Assembly: GCA_944323885.1 (NCBI GenBank)
Contig: CALUUD010000001.1
Span: 663,131 to 727,130, forward strand
DNA: 64,000 bases
Direction of reading: 5' to 3'
DNA from: an uncultured Helicobacteraceae bacterium
Lineage (GTDB): Bacteria > Campylobacterota > Campylobacteria > Campylobacterales > Helicobacteraceae
How positions within the stretch are numbered: the first letter of the stretch is position 1; every line of letters begins with the position of its first letter. The notes below the pieces were generated by a model. The model did no database searches. It was not told the DNA's origin and saw only the letters and a list, made by a program, of their open reading frames with translations. Position numbers and translations under genes: made by a program. Positions 10,033-19,693 of the stretch are shown in pieces.

Positions 10033-10737
10033 TTAATATGGCCACGCTTGTTCTAATTCTTGGCTACCCCATTTTTTATGGCGTTTATTGCTTATATCAC
10101 CCTCACTTGTATAGTTGAGTTTTAGTTCTGAAATAAATTTTGATTCTATACTATTATCTGATGAAATATCATAAGGTCTTATTACTCCACTTATTAGCAC
10201 TATTTTTTTTTCACCATCAACCATTATTTGTCTAGTACCTTCTATGTAATAATTGCCATTATTTAATACTTTGATCACTCTTGCTGTTATTTCAAGCTCT
10301 ACACTTTCATTTCTATTTTGTGAACCACCGCCATTAAAATTTGAATTACCAGTTCCTAATGTCATATTAAATGAACTTCCATCTTTAAATTCTTGTATAT
10401 TTTGTGCTATTTCTTGATTGTTCCCTGTGTAGTTTACAATTGGTGCATTCAATTCTCCACCTTGTGTCCCATTATATGTTTTTTGTGTATTAAATGTTGC
10501 ATTTGAACTCTCATTAACTTTAACTAATAATATGTCATTTACTCTCATTGCTCTTCTATCTGCAAACATCGGTCTTTCACCTTGACCAAATAATGATCCT
10601 AGTTTTGGAAATTCTTCTATAAAATCTTTCTCTGGTAAATCTTCTACATATTTTGGAGGACTAAAATCCATAATAGGGTCGGCATATATGCCATAAACTA
10701 ATATAGCAGAAAGTAAAATTATTTGCTGTTTTATCAT
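10033..10737 (-). CDS. flgH: Flagellar L-ring protein FlgH
   Basis: Builds the outer-membrane L ring around the flagellar rod; 234 residues. It has a cleavable signal peptide of ~19 residues ending GIYA and the conserved FGQGERPMFADRRAMRVND block, ending near residue 75. The C-terminal ISGVIRPYDIS segment is typical of L-ring proteins. Enterobacterial FlgH is a lipoprotein, but no lipobox Cys is seen here, as in H. pylori. It is the first gene of a run with the pseudaminic acid genes and lies behind a sigma-54 promoter. Confidence 0.94.
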   Translation of the reverse strand: MIKQQIILLSAILVYGIYADPIMDFSPPKYVEDLPEKDFIEEFPKLGSLFGQGERPMFADRRAMRVNDILLVKVNESSNATFNTQKTYNGTQGGELNAPIVNYTGNNQEIAQNIQEFKDGSSFNMTLGTGNSNFNGGGSQNRNESVELEITARVIKVLNNGNYYIEGTRQIMVDGEKKIVLISGVIRPYDISSDNSIESKFISELKLNYTSEGDISNKRHKKWGSQELEQAWPY

Positions 10738-10776
10738 ATGTTTTTACCAATTCTTTCATTATAATTTTAACTCTTA

Positions 10777-10794
10777 AAGCAAAGTTTATTCCAA
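10777..10794 (-). promoter_or_regulatory. Sigma-54 (RpoN) promoter for flgH-pseFGHI
   Basis: On the minus strand the sequence TTGGAATAAACTTTGCTT has the invariant GG (-24, 10792-10791) and GC (-12, 10780-10779) separated by exactly 10 bases. It closely matches the RpoN consensus. Transcription would start near 10768, about 30 bases before the flgH ATG. In Helicobacter, RpoN with FlgR controls middle flagellar genes, so rod/ring and glycosylation genes may be timed together. Confidence 0.75.
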
Positions 10795-10828
10795 AATTAA
10801 GTAATTAAATAAAATCAAGGATTTGGTT

Positions 10829-11269
10829 ATGAATATAAAAGATAGGTTAAAGGCTGATTTAAAAACAGCAATGATTTCTAATGATGTTTTTAAAAGGGAC
10901 ACTATTAGGCTTATTAATTCTGCATTGAAACAAGTTGAGGTAGATAAAAGGATAGAGTTAAATGATGATGAAGTTATTTCAATACTCCTTTCAGCTAAGA
11001 AACAAAGGTTAGATTCTATTGAGGCGTATAAAAAAGCAAATAGAAATGATTTAGTAAAAAAAGAAGAAGAAGAATTAAATATTATTTTAGAATATTTACC
11101 ACAGCAGTTAAATGATGATGAACTAAAAATTGAGATAGAAAATATAATAAAATCTTTAGGTGTAAATAGTATTAAAGATTTAGGTAAAGTGATGACTGCA
11201 GCAAAACCATTACAAGTAAGAGCTGATGGTAGCAGAATTAGTAAAATTGCAAAAGAAATATTATCTTAG
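10829..11269 (+). CDS. YqeY/GatB-related domain protein
   Basis: A small cytoplasmic protein of 146 residues from the ATG at 10829, which has AAGG 8 bases upstream; an in-frame TTG two codons earlier is less likely. The whole protein is one YqeY domain with MKDRLK-like opening helices, the LSAKKQRLDSIEAYKKANR core, and a C-terminal helical half (DLGKVMTAAKPLQVRADGS). This half resembles the tRNA-binding tail of GatB. The cellular role of free-standing YqeY is unsettled, though a tRNA-amidotransferase link is suggested for the family. Confidence 0.85.
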   Translation: MNIKDRLKADLKTAMISNDVFKRDTIRLINSALKQVEVDKRIELNDDEVISILLSAKKQRLDSIEAYKKANRNDLVKKEEEELNIILEYLPQQLNDDELKIEIENIIKSLGVNSIKDLGKVMTAAKPLQVRADGSRISKIAKEILS

Positions 11270-11357
11270 AAATATTTCTTTTGTGAGAGATATTAAAATA
11301 TCTTTTAAGATATAATTATCATCTAGATTTTAATTATCACAATATAAGGATATTTCG

Positions 11358-11702
11358 ATGAAAAAAGTATTATCTATTTTGTTTACTATAGGATTTATTA
11401 GTGGTTTATGTGCAGATGGTTTTGAAGTTAAAGGTATTATTAATAGTATTGATCAAAATGCAAAGACAATTGTGGTTAATAATATTGGCATCCAAATTAT
11501 GCCTCAAACTCATATTAAACTTGATGATTGTGGTATTTTTGGTACTGATATAGATGGCAAATTCTCTGATTTATCTGTTGGTTCATTTGTAGAAGTTGAA
11601 GCATGGCCAAATTCTGCTGTTGGCAATGGGGTGCAAAATGCCTCAGTTAGTTATATAGCATCTGAAGTAGAGCAAAAGTGTGTAAGTAATAGAGCGTATT
11701 AA
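11358..11702 (+). CDS. Secreted DUF5666-type small protein
   Basis: A 114-residue protein with a clear signal peptide (MKKVLSILFTIGFISGLCA), so exported to the periplasm. The mature part is a short OB-like beta domain of DUF5666 type: VKGIINSIDQNAKTIVVN, then GSFVEVEAWPNS. Two Cys (in DDCGIFG and EQKCVSN) could form a disulfide. The function is unknown. It has AAGGATA upstream of the ATG and is followed by a hairpin before hemL. Confidence 0.7.
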   Translation: MKKVLSILFTIGFISGLCADGFEVKGIINSIDQNAKTIVVNNIGIQIMPQTHIKLDDCGIFGTDIDGKFSDLSVGSFVEVEAWPNSAVGNGVQNASVSYIASEVEQKCVSNRAY

Positions 11703-11709
11703 TATTTTC

Positions 11710-11734
11710 TAGAATCTCTATTAATGAGATTCTA
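11710..11734. terminator. Hairpin built from an inverted AGAATCT/AGATTCT pair
   Basis: A perfect 9-bp stem (TAGAATCTC with GAGATTCTA) and a 7-base loop, directly after the DUF5666 stop and 20 bases before the hemL ATG. No U run follows, so it may be an attenuating or 3'-protecting hairpin rather than a full terminator. It is one of several intergenic hairpins in the window made from the same over-represented word. Confidence 0.5.
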
Positions 11735-11753
11735 TAATTATTGCGGGGGATTT

Positions 11754-13049
11754 ATGAATTTATTGAATAACATTAATGATTTTAATGAAGCAAAAAGTGT
11801 TATACCAGGTGGAGTTAATTCTCCTGTTAGGGCATTTAAATCTGTTGGTGGTAATCCAAGAATGATCCATGATGCCAATGAATACTATCTAATTGATGAA
11901 GATGGAAACAAATATATAGATTTTATTCAAAGTTGGGGTCCATTAATTCTAGGACATAAAGACTCTGATGTTATTAGTGCAGTCAAAGATGCAATAAATA
12001 GAGGATTGGGATATGGAGCACCAACTGTTGGTGAAACAAAAATTGCAAAAGAAATTATTTCTACTTATAACTGCATTGATAAGATTAGATTGGTTAGTAG
12101 TGGCACGGAAGCAACTATGAGTGCTATTAGATTAGCTAGAGCATATACAGGTAAAGATGATATTATAAAGTTTGATGGCAATTATCATGGACATAGTGAT
12201 AGCTTGCTTGTTAGTGCTGGTAGTGGATGTGCCACATTTGGTTCTCCAAGTTCTCCTGGTGTACCTAATGATTTTAGTAAGCATACATTAGTTGCTAGGT
12301 ATAATGATTTAGAATCAGTAGAATCTTGCTTTAAAATTAGTGGAGATGTAGCTTGTGTTATAGTAGAACCTATTGCAGGTAATATGGGTCTTGTCCCTGG
12401 TGATGTGGAATTTATTAATGGTTTACGATCGTTATGTGATAAATATAATGCTTTATTAATTTTTGATGAAGTTATGAGTGGCTTTAGGGCATCATTAAAA
12501 GGTGCATTGAGCTATTATAATGTTAATCCAGATTTGGTTACATTTGGAAAAGTTATTGGCGGAGGACTTCCGCTTGCTGCTTTCGGTGGCGTAGATGATA
12601 TTATGAATTTATTATCACCTCTTGGGGGTGTTTATCAGGCAGGAACACTAAGTGGGAATCCAATAGCGGTAGCAGCAGGTTATGCAACTATAAGAAAGAT
12701 TAAGCAAGACACTTCTATCTATGATAGATTAGAAAAGTTAGCATTATTATTAACTCAAGGTATGGCACAAAAGGCACAGGACTTTGGATTTAAGTTACAA
12801 GTATGTGTTCGTGGGAGTATGTTTGGATTCTTTTTTAGTGATAGAGAGATTAAAAATTTTGATGATACAAAAAAAGTAGATACAGAGTTGTTTGCAAAGT
12901 TTCATCAAAAAATGTTAGAGCGTGGTGTGTATTTTGCACCTTCTAGTTTTGAGAGTGGATTTGTATGTGCTCCTATGAATGAAAGAGTTATAAGTGATGT
13001 TATTGAAAAAAGTGAAATTGTATTTAGTGAGTTAGCAAATGAGCAATAA
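11754..13049 (+). CDS. hemL: Glutamate-1-semialdehyde 2,1-aminomutase HemL
   Basis: A PLP enzyme of 431 residues converting glutamate-1-semialdehyde to 5-aminolevulinate in the C5 haem pathway. Hallmarks are [16 protein letters not shown] [16 protein letters not shown] near the start, [15 protein letters not shown] (phosphate-binding region), DEVMSGFR, and the Schiff-base lysine in [11 protein letters not shown] near 265. The ATG at 11754 is preferred over the in-frame ATG at 11724 because GCGGGGGA sits 3 bases upstream and the protein then begins where homologues do. The following gene overlaps its end by 11 bases. Confidence 0.95.
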   Translation: MNLLNNINDFNEAKSVIPGGVNSPVRAFKSVGGNPRMIHDANEYYLIDEDGNKYIDFIQSWGPLILGHKDSDVISAVKDAINRGLGYGAPTVGETKIAKEIISTYNCIDKIRLVSSGTEATMSAIRLARAYTGKDDIIKFDGNYHGHSDSLLVSAGSGCATFGSPSSPGVPNDFSKHTLVARYNDLESVESCFKISGDVACVIVEPIAGNMGLVPGDVEFINGLRSLCDKYNALLIFDEVMSGFRASLKGALSYYNVNPDLVTFGKVIGGGLPLAAFGGVDDIMNLLSPLGGVYQAGTLSGNPIAVAAGYATIRKIKQDTSIYDRLEKLALLLTQGMAQKAQDFGFKLQVCVRGSMFGFFFSDREIKNFDDTKKVDTELFAKFHQKMLERGVYFAPSSFESGFVCAPMNERVISDVIEKSEIVFSELANEQ

Positions 13050-13308
13050 AGAGCCAAAGTATAAAGAAATCTTAGCAGGTATTGCTGGATTATCTTTAGG
13101 GATATCAATTATTGTTGCATTGCTTCTTGGAGTTGGTGTTGGTATATTATTATATAATTTATTCGAAGTATTTTGGGTATTTTGGATAGGCGTATTTTGG
13201 GGTGTGTGCGCAGCTATTTTAAATGTCTATAAAGCATATAAATCTCAAGTTAAAGAGTTTGAAAAATTAGCTAAAGATCCAAAATATAATCATTGTTCAA
13301 ATAAATGA
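13039..13308 (+). CDS. AtpZ/AtpI-like small membrane protein
   Basis: An 89-residue protein with two transmembrane helices separated by a short loop (about 13-37 and 43-65) and hydrophilic ends. Both size and pattern fit the AtpZ/AtpI group, small accessory proteins of the F1Fo-ATPase involved in assembly or Mg/Ca handling. Assignment rests on topology and the [12 protein letters not shown] region, so it is tentative. It overlaps the hemL end by 11 bases and the next gene by 4 (ATGA). A hemL-small-membrane-protein order is also found in H. pylori. Confidence 0.6.
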   Translation: MSNKEPKYKEILAGIAGLSLGISIIVALLLGVGVGILLYNLFEVFWVFWIGVFWGVCAAILNVYKAYKSQVKEFEKLAKDPKYNHCSNK

Positions 13309-13688
13309 TTGTATTATTGTTACTTAACATTATACTAGCGTTCATTATTGCACTTTTTGATGTTAATTACTTGTATAGTTTTGAGATTTCCTTTATTTGT
13401 TCTCTTTTGATATTTTTTGTATCGTTTCAAACTATGCAAAAAAGAGTAAATTACTCTATAAGTTTATTAGACAATGATTTAAATGATTATGACAATCATA
13501 TTTCAAAAAAAGAAAAATTTTTTATCGGTGCTAGAATTTCATTTGGAATTTTTAGAATCATATCATATATAATTCTTTGTTTTTGTGTTGTTGCCTTAAT
13601 AAATAACCAATTATTTTTTATTATTCCATTTATAGTTGGTACATTGGCATCTAGCATAGGTTTAGCTATTTTATTGCTGAGAAGATAA
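13305..13688 (+). CDS. Unknown four-helix membrane protein
   Basis: A 127-residue protein with four hydrophobic helices (about 1-18, 22-42, 80-101, 104-125) and a charged cytoplasmic loop (KRVNYSISLLDNDLNDYDNHISKKEKF) in the middle. I recognise no domain. It is coupled to the AtpZ-like gene through an ATGA overlap, so a membrane-complex or haem-linked role is possible but is only inferred from context. It ends 20 bases before the convergent lipoprotein gene. Confidence 0.65.
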   Translation: MIVLLLLNIILAFIIALFDVNYLYSFEISFICSLLIFFVSFQTMQKRVNYSISLLDNDLNDYDNHISKKEKFFIGARISFGIFRIISYIILCFCVVALINNQLFFIIPFIVGTLASSIGLAILLLRR

Positions 13689-13707
13689 TACCTAGCATAT
13701 GTAGGCA

Positions 13708-14115
13708 TTATTTAGAAAGTATGATTTGTATATTCTTCCCATCTAGTTTTATCTCTTTGCTACTACCAGAAACCATAAAATTTCCATTTAGATATCTTAA
13801 ATATATATTTTCAAATTTATTATCTTCTTCATTAGCACAATACATTCTAGTTGCACCGGCTGCACCTATTGTAATATTATCTACACCCCTACTAAAGCTA
13901 GCAAAATAGCTATTACATCCTGAGTTTCCATAAATTCTGTCACCATCTATATTAAAAGTTGCACTTTTTGGAATATTGATACTATCATTGTTTATTACAA
14001 TTTGTTTTATTTTATATTTGCCATCTTCTAAATTGATTTTTGTAGTATTATTTGACACTTCCGCACATCCATTTAATCCATATAACATTATAACTGCTAA
14101 TATAATTTTTTTCAT
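13708..14115 (-). CDS. META-domain (HslJ-like) lipoprotein
   Basis: A 135-residue lipoprotein: signal peptide with lipobox LNGC and the lipidated Cys at residue 17. The mature domain has the META/HslJ pattern: strand-rich start, then IDGDRIYGNSGCNSYFASF and GAAGATRMYCANEED. The two internal Cys probably pair. META-domain proteins are linked to heat-shock or novobiocin resistance in E. coli (HslJ) and to secretion or motility in some other bacteria; the role here is unknown. It overlaps the end of the thioredoxin gene by 4 bases, so they are co-translated. Confidence 0.75.
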   Translation of the reverse strand: MKKIILAVIMLYGLNGCAEVSNNTTKINLEDGKYKIKQIVINNDSINIPKSATFNIDGDRIYGNSGCNSYFASFSRGVDNITIGAAGATRMYCANEEDNKFENIYLRYLNGNFMVSGSSKEIKLDGKNIQIILSK

Positions 14116-14396
14116 TTTATTTTTTCTATCTCCTCTATAATTTGTGTTTTTGATTTTGGCTCAACTAGTCTAGAGCCAACTTCATTTCCATCTTTGAAAA
14201 ATATTAATGTTGGTATTCTTCTGATATTATACTCTTTTGATAGATTTTCATTTTCATCTATATTAATTTTTATTATTTTGTACTCTTTTTCTAACTCTTT
14301 TATTATTGGTTCAATTCTTACACAATCTCCACACCAAGGTGCATAAAAATCTACTATAACAAATCCATTTGAGACTTCATTTTTAAAATTCTCCAT
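14112..14396 (-). CDS. Thioredoxin with a WCGDC active site
   Basis: A 94-residue single-domain thioredoxin without signal peptide. The active site reads APWCGDC instead of the usual WCGPC, with cis-Pro in RRIPTLIFF. H. pylori has a second thioredoxin (Trx2) with a non-standard active site, and this is a plausible counterpart. Loss of the Pro between the cysteines usually shifts redox potential. It lies 10 bases downstream of the YeiH gene and overlaps the META lipoprotein, forming a three-gene unit. Confidence 0.85.
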   Translation of the reverse strand: MENFKNEVSNGFVIVDFYAPWCGDCVRIEPIIKELEKEYKIIKINIDENENLSKEYNIRRIPTLIFFKDGNEVGSRLVEPKSKTQIIEEIEKIK

Positions 14397-14406
14397 TATA
14401 TATCTC

Positions 14407-15423
14407 CTATAATTTTGTTACTGCAACAAAACTAAGTATAGCAAGAAAAATAAATAATACAATAGATAATATAAATATCTTTGGACCCATTTGTTTTATT
14501 TTTTTAAAATCAATTTGAAGACCCAGTGCAATCATTGCAAACACTAAAAATATTTTTGATACAGTTTTTATTAATAGCAATAAGTATTCAGGAATTGGAA
14601 TAGTGGAATTGATAATAATTGCTATTAAGAAAAATATTGCAAACCAAGGTATATATATACTGCCATTTCTCTCATTTTTACTTATAAAGAATGCAATTAT
14701 TAATAATAATGGAACTAATAATATAACCCTAATCATTTTTATAATAATAGCACCTTCTAGTATTGCTGTATTATTTGGGCTTGTTATTGCACCAGCTGCA
14801 CCTACTACATTTGCAACTTCATGTAGTGATGCTCCTATAAACAATCCTTTATTTACTTCATCAAGTGGGATTATATTGCTATTGATTAATATTGGGAATA
14901 AGAACATTCCAAGCAAACCAAAAATAACTATACTTGCAACAGCAACTACGCTTTTATATGAATCACTTTTTAATACAGATTCTAGTGCCAATATAGCTGC
15001 TGCACCACATACAGCATTTCCTGCACTAATTAGCATAGATGTTTGCTTATCTAACTTTAAAACTTTATATCCAAGTATATATCCAAGTATAAATATTACA
15101 CTAACAATGATAAGTGCAATTAATACACCTTTTATTCCTAAATTAGCAATACCGCTTAGACTTACATTGAACCCAAACAATACTATACCAATTCTTAGAA
15201 GTCGTTTTGCGCTAAAATTTACACCATGTTCTAAAGAGTGTTTATATTTTAAAAATATGAATGAACATACTACCCCAAGACAGATTCCAATGATCAATTC
15301 AGATATATGTATACTTTTAATATATTTTGTATTTGCTATAACAAATGATAGAACTGCAATCATTGCAACAAACCCAACTCCTAAATATGTATTTTTTATA
15401 AAACCATATATTTTATTTTGCAT
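14407..15423 (-). CDS. YeiH-family (UPF0324) putative anion exporter
   Basis: An integral membrane protein of 338 residues with about ten hydrophobic helices. It carries the family core GIVLFGFNVSLSGIANLG, GNAVCGAAAI and GASLHEVANVVGAAG. YeiH proteins are annotated as putative sulfate exporters; the true substrate is poorly established. It heads the unit with thioredoxin and the META lipoprotein. The antisense 279-codon open frame on the plus strand is a shadow of this gene. Confidence 0.85.
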   Translation of the reverse strand: MQNKIYGFIKNTYLGVGFVAMIAVLSFVIANTKYIKSIHISELIIGICLGVVCSFIFLKYKHSLEHGVNFSAKRLLRIGIVLFGFNVSLSGIANLGIKGVLIALIIVSVIFILGYILGYKVLKLDKQTSMLISAGNAVCGAAAILALESVLKSDSYKSVVAVASIVIFGLLGMFLFPILINSNIIPLDEVNKGLFIGASLHEVANVVGAAGAITSPNNTAILEGAIIIKMIRVILLVPLLLIIAFFISKNERNGSIYIPWFAIFFLIAIIINSTIPIPEYLLLLIKTVSKIFLVFAMIALGLQIDFKKIKQMGPKIFILSIVLFIFLAILSFVAVTKL

Positions 15424-15501
15424 AAATACTCCATATTCTTAAGATATAAAATAATACCCTAAAGGTTAACATATTTTAATGTTTCATTATTTTATTTATA
15501 C

Positions 15502-15507
15502 TAAAAT
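15502..15507 (+). promoter_or_regulatory. -10 box of the rnpB promoter
   Basis: TAAAAT at 15502-15507, 8 bases before the predicted 5' end of the RNase P RNA, which is the spacing expected for a stable RNA gene. Confidence 0.5.
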
Positions 15508-15515
15508 AGTATCTT

Positions 15516-15849
15516 AAGGTGTAGTAGGCGATTGCTTGTTTATACAAGAGGAAAGTCTGGACTACAATGAAGCAGGATTCCATCTAACGGATGGCTATCG
15601 TAAGATAAGGGATAGTGCAACAGAAAAGAAACCGCTATTTTTATAGTAAGGGTGAAACGGCGAGGTAAGAGCTCACCGAATTCTAAGTAATTAGAATTGC
15701 TATGTAAACCCAATCCGTAGCAAAAAGAGCAGGTTATAAGCTTCATAATATTTAGCTCTTTGCTTAAAAATTATTGTGAAATAGTTTTTAGATAAATAGT
15801 CGCCCTAAATAGTTTTATTTAGACAGAATCCAGCTTATCGCTACACCTT
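15516..15849 (+). ncRNA. rnpB: RNase P catalytic RNA (type A)
   Basis: The ribozyme that matures tRNA 5' ends. The conserved core is visible: GAGGAAAGTC (CR-I) at 15548, ACAGAAAAGAAACCGC (CR-II region) near 15618, GGTGAAACGGCGAGGTAAG (CR-III region) near 15651 and ACAGAATCCAGCTTA (CR-V region) near 15824. The ends pair as stem P1 (AAGGTGTAG at 15516 with CTACACCTT at 15841), which defines the limits, about 334 nt. A 68-codon antisense open frame inside it is not a gene. Confidence 0.95.
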
Positions 15850-15851
15850 GC

Positions 15852-15871
15852 AATCTTAACCTAAGATTTTA
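15852..15871. terminator. Terminator hairpin after rnpB (possibly bidirectional with lepA)
   Basis: AATCTTA at 15852 pairs with TAAGATT at 15862 around a 3-base loop, followed by TTATAT. It lies 3 bases past rnpB and 6 bases from the convergent lepA stop. Confidence 0.6.
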
Positions 15872-15877
15872 TATAAC

Positions 15878-17668
15878 CTAATCTATTTTTAATACGGCAA
15901 GAAATGTGTCTTGTGGCAGCTCAACTTTACCTATAGCTTTAAGTCGTTTTTTTCCTTCTTTTTGCTTTTCTAACAACTTTCTTTTTCTTGTTATATCTCC
16001 ACCATAGCATTTAGCAGTAACATTCTTTCCCATTGATTTTATGGTTTCTCTTGCTATTACTTTATTCCCTATACTTGCTTGTATAGCTACTTCAAAAAGC
16101 TGTCTTGGTATAATTTCTTTCATCATATTTACTAAATTCTTACCTTTTTCATATGCTTTTTGACGAGCAACTATTATACTTAGCGCATCAACTACATCTC
16201 CGGCAACCTTTATGTCAAGTTTTATTAAATCTCCTTCTTTGTAGCCAATTGGTTCATAATCAAAACTTGCATAACCTTTTGTAGATGATTTTAATTTGTC
16301 ATAAAAATCCATAATAATTTCATTTGTTGGTATAGAATATGACAACAATACTCTATTTTCTGTGATATATTCCATTTTATCTTGTATTCCTCTTCTATTT
16401 TGAACAAGCTTTATTACATTGCCCAAAAATTCAGATGGTGTTATTATTGTTGCTTTTACATATGGTTCTTCTATTTTTGATATTTTTTGCTCTTGTGGTA
16501 ATTCAGAAGGATTCTGCACCTGTATTACGCTTCCATCTGTGAGATATACATTATATAATACTGTTGGAGAAGTAGCAATTAAGTCTAAGTCAAATTCTCT
16601 CTCAAGTCTTTCTTTTATGACTTCCATATGCAATAATCCCAAAAATCCAACTCTAAATCCAAATCCAAGTGCTATTGATGTCTCTGGTTCAAATACAAGT
16701 GAAGAATCATTTAATTGTAATTTATTTAATGCATCTCTTAGATCTTCAAATTTATCTGTCTGTATTGGATAGATTCCAGCAAATACAAATGGCTTTGCTT
16801 GCTTAAAGCCACTTATTGGTTCATTAGCTTTATTATTTTTGTGCGTCATAGTATCGCCAACAGCTATATCATTTACTTGTTTTAATCCTAGGCATACAAT
16901 ACCTATTTCACCACATTTAATTATATTTGTCTTTTTTGGATAAAGCGGATGCGGATACATAAGGCTTAGAACTTTGTGGCTTTTATTTGTGTTCATTACT
17001 AATATTTCATCATCTATATTTATGTTGCCATCAATTACTCTAACTAATGCTAAAGCACCCAAATAATTATCAAACCATGAATCATAAATTAATGCTTTCA
17101 ACCTGCCACTTGGGTTTCCACTTGGTGAAGGTATTGTATAGATGATTGTTTCTAGTAATTCTTTTATTCCAATTCCACTTTTTGCAGAAACCTCAAGCGC
17201 ATTTGTGCAATCAAGTCCTATTGTATTTTCTATTTCTTCTTTTACTCTTTGTGGATTGGCAGCTGGTAGGTCTATTTTATTTATTACAGGAATTATTTCT
17301 AGATTATTTTCTAATGCTATATAAACATTTGCTATTGTTTGAGCTTCTACACCTTGGCTTGCATCAACAACAAGTAATGCACCTTCACAAGAACTAAGCG
17401 ATCTTGATACTTCATAACTAAAATCCACATGACCTGGCGTATCTATTAAGTTTAAAATATAATTTATTCCATCAAGAGTATAATTTAGCCTTACACTTTG
17501 TGCTTTGATTGTTATGCCTCTTTCTTTTTCTATATCCATAGTATCCATTACTTGGGCACTCATCTCTCTGCTTTCTATTGCTCCACATTCTTGTATTAAT
17601 CTATCTGCAAGAGTGCTTTTGCCATGATCTATATGAGCAATAATTGAAAAATTTCTAATATTTTCCAT
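15878..17668 (-). CDS. lepA: Elongation factor 4 (LepA)
   Basis: A ribosome-associated GTPase of 596 residues. The G domain starts with the P-loop [10 protein letters not shown] (residues 11-20), then DTPGHVDF and NKIDLP. Domain II, the elongation-factor III/V-like domains and the LepA-specific C-terminal domain ([22 protein letters not shown]) follow in order. The length is exactly typical. It affects translation initiation and elongation under stress. It lies 9 bases downstream of purH. Confidence 0.97.
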   Translation of the reverse strand: MENIRNFSIIAHIDHGKSTLADRLIQECGAIESREMSAQVMDTMDIEKERGITIKAQSVRLNYTLDGINYILNLIDTPGHVDFSYEVSRSLSSCEGALLVVDASQGVEAQTIANVYIALENNLEIIPVINKIDLPAANPQRVKEEIENTIGLDCTNALEVSAKSGIGIKELLETIIYTIPSPSGNPSGRLKALIYDSWFDNYLGALALVRVIDGNINIDDEILVMNTNKSHKVLSLMYPHPLYPKKTNIIKCGEIGIVCLGLKQVNDIAVGDTMTHKNNKANEPISGFKQAKPFVFAGIYPIQTDKFEDLRDALNKLQLNDSSLVFEPETSIALGFGFRVGFLGLLHMEVIKERLEREFDLDLIATSPTVLYNVYLTDGSVIQVQNPSELPQEQKISKIEEPYVKATIITPSEFLGNVIKLVQNRRGIQDKMEYITENRVLLSYSIPTNEIIMDFYDKLKSSTKGYASFDYEPIGYKEGDLIKLDIKVAGDVVDALSIIVARQKAYEKGKNLVNMMKEIIPRQLFEVAIQASIGNKVIARETIKSMGKNVTAKCYGGDITRKRKLLEKQKEGKKRLKAIGKVELPQDTFLAVLKID

Positions 17669-17677
17669 ATTTTAATC

Positions 17678-19195
17678 TCAATGTAGAAAATGTCTTTTAC
17701 CGCTAAAATATATAGCTATATTATGTTGATTTGCAGCTTGTATCACTTCATCATCTCTTATACTTCCACCAGGTTGTATGATAGCCTTAACACCAAATTG
17801 ATTTGCCAAATCAATACTATCTCTAAATGGAAAAAAAGCTTCACTAGCCAAACTAGATTCACTCAAACTTAACCCCATTTCTTCTGCTTTTAATGATGCT
17901 ATTTTGCTTGCATCAACCCTACTTGTAAGTCCCATTCCAATACCAACCAATGCACAATCTTTTACATATGTTACACAATTTGACTTGCTGAGTGCCGCTA
18001 ATTTATATGCAATTAATAAATCTTGCATTTGTTTATCACTTGCCTTTATTGCTCCCATTTGTTTTGCATTTATTACTTCACTATCTGATATTACATCTTG
18101 TTCTTGCAATAAAAAGCCGCCATTTATATGCCTAAAGTCAATTCTATCAAGTTTATTATTATTTAGAGTAAATAATTTTATTCTCTTTTTATTACTAAAT
18201 ACTTCTATAGCATCATTTGTGATAGAATTTGCAACTATTGCTTCAAAGAAGGTTTCATTTATTAATTTTGCTAAATTTGCATCTAGTGTTCCATTTATGG
18301 CAATTACCCCGCCATATGCTGATAGACTATCGCATCTTAGTGCTGCTTTATAAGATTCTGTGATATTGTCTTTTATTGCAAAACCGCAAGGATTGCCATG
18401 TTTTACTATACATATTGCGTTGTTAGGAAATGAACTAACTATTTTTGTTGCAGCATTAATATCTAAAAAATTATTAAAGCTGCTTTCTCCTTTTAGTATA
18501 TTAAAATGTTTACTCCATGTATCATCAAATTCATATAAGGCTCCATTTTGATGAGGATTTTCTCCATATTTTGTATTTATATATTTTTTTCCAACTATAA
18601 ATTTACTATTGCCAAATCCATTATTAAATCTATCATTCATATAATTAGCAATAAATGAATCATACTCTGCCGTATGAGAGAATGCTTTTATCATTAGTTC
18701 TTTTCTAAAATTAATAGAATTTTTATTATTTTTAATATTTGATATTACCATATCATAATCACTAGAATCTACAACTACAATAACACTTTTATAGTTTTTT
18801 GCAGCAGCTCTTATAAGACTTGGTCCTCCAATATCAATATTTTCTATGATTTCATCAAAATTATCTGTTGATTTAGTCGTTTCTTTAAAGGGGTATAAAT
18901 TTACACACACTAAATCGATAGAATCAATAGAGTTTTTCTTTGCACTATCTATATCATCTTTATTATCACGTCTAAATAATATTCCACCATGAATCTTTGG
19001 ATGAAGCGTTTTTACTCGTCCAGAGAACAATTCTTGTGTATTTGTATATTGGCTTATATCAACTACTTCTATATTATGTTGCTTTAAATATGTTAAAGTT
19101 CCACCTGTGCTTAGTATTTCATATCCAAGAGATATTAATTCTTTTGCAAAAATTTCAATATTTTTTTTATCACTAACACTCAAAATAGCTTTCAA
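17678..19195 (-). CDS. purH: Bifunctional AICAR transformylase / IMP cyclohydrolase
   Basis: Carries out the last two steps of de novo IMP synthesis; 505 residues. The N-terminal methylglyoxal-synthase-like cyclohydrolase (1-~145) has [14 protein letters not shown] and [14 protein letters not shown]. The C-terminal transformylase contains the catalytic Lys-His in [11 protein letters not shown]. The start is TTG at 19195, with AAAGG 7 bases upstream. H. pylori lacks the de novo purine route, so this gene points to another Helicobacter or a close relative. It lies 3 bases downstream of aroK. Confidence 0.96.
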   Translation of the reverse strand: MKAILSVSDKKNIEIFAKELISLGYEILSTGGTLTYLKQHNIEVVDISQYTNTQELFSGRVKTLHPKIHGGILFRRDNKDDIDSAKKNSIDSIDLVCVNLYPFKETTKSTDNFDEIIENIDIGGPSLIRAAAKNYKSVIVVVDSSDYDMVISNIKNNKNSINFRKELMIKAFSHTAEYDSFIANYMNDRFNNGFGNSKFIVGKKYINTKYGENPHQNGALYEFDDTWSKHFNILKGESSFNNFLDINAATKIVSSFPNNAICIVKHGNPCGFAIKDNITESYKAALRCDSLSAYGGVIAINGTLDANLAKLINETFFEAIVANSITNDAIEVFSNKKRIKLFTLNNNKLDRIDFRHINGGFLLQEQDVISDSEVINAKQMGAIKASDKQMQDLLIAYKLAALSKSNCVTYVKDCALVGIGMGLTSRVDASKIASLKAEEMGLSLSESSLASEAFFPFRDSIDLANQFGVKAIIQPGGSIRDDEVIQAANQHNIAIYFSGKRHFLH

Positions 19196-19198
19196 TTT

Positions 19199-19693
19199 TC
19201 AACCTTTTAAATAATTATAAATTTTATCTACTATATTATTTTTAGAATCTGATGCATTAACTATATAATGTGCCATATTTTTATATATCTGTATTCTTTC
19301 ATTGTACAGGGAGTGCAGTTGTTTAAAATCCTTTATCATTGGTCTATTTTGGATCCCGTCATTTATTATTCGTTTTTGAATCTCTTCAAATGTTATATCT
19401 AAATATATGACATTTCCCATATCTCTCATATTATATATTATTGGCATACCCCCACCTGTAGATATAACAGAATTTTTAATATTTGTTTTTATCCATTTAC
19501 ATAAGCTTATTTCTAATTCTCTAAATTTTATCTCACCAAATTTTTGAAAAAAATCACTAATCTTTATATCATAATTCAATTCAATGATATCGTCTGTATC
19601 TATTAAGAAGTTATTAAGTTTATTTGCCAGCATTCTTCCTATAGTAGTTTTTCCTGATCCCATAAAACCTATTAATATAATATTATTGCACAT
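19199..19693 (-). CDS. aroK: Shikimate kinase
   Basis: A P-loop kinase of 164 residues that phosphorylates shikimate with ATP. Walker A is GFMGSGKTT (residues 9-17). The shikimate-binding Asp-Thr-Asp is in LIDTDDII, followed by FRELE, STGGGMP and the LID-region NRPM. It overlaps the end of the AMIN-domain gene by 11 bases. The order recA-eno-ftsB-like-AMIN-aroK matches H. pylori HP0153-HP0157. Confidence 0.95.
   Translation of the reverse strand: MCNNIILIGFMGSGKTTIGRMLANKLNNFLIDTDDIIELNYDIKISDFFQKFGEIKFRELEISLCKWIKTNIKNSVISTGGGMPIIYNMRDMGNVIYLDITFEEIQKRIINDGIQNRPMIKDFKQLHSLYNERIQIYKNMAHYIVNASDSKNNIVDKIYNYLKG

Noticed and set aside
11733..11738. TATAAT just before hemL as its promoter
   Set aside because: A start 6-8 bases downstream would fall within the ribosome site, leaving no usable leader; it is probably chance overlap with the hairpin.
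14603..15442. 279-codon plus-strand open frame opposite the YeiH gene
   Set aside because: Antisense to a recognised membrane protein family; the hydrophobic appearance comes from the reverse of AT-rich helix codons.
15540..15746. 68-codon minus-strand open frame
   Set aside because: It falls inside the RNase P RNA, whose conserved core and terminal pairing are clear.
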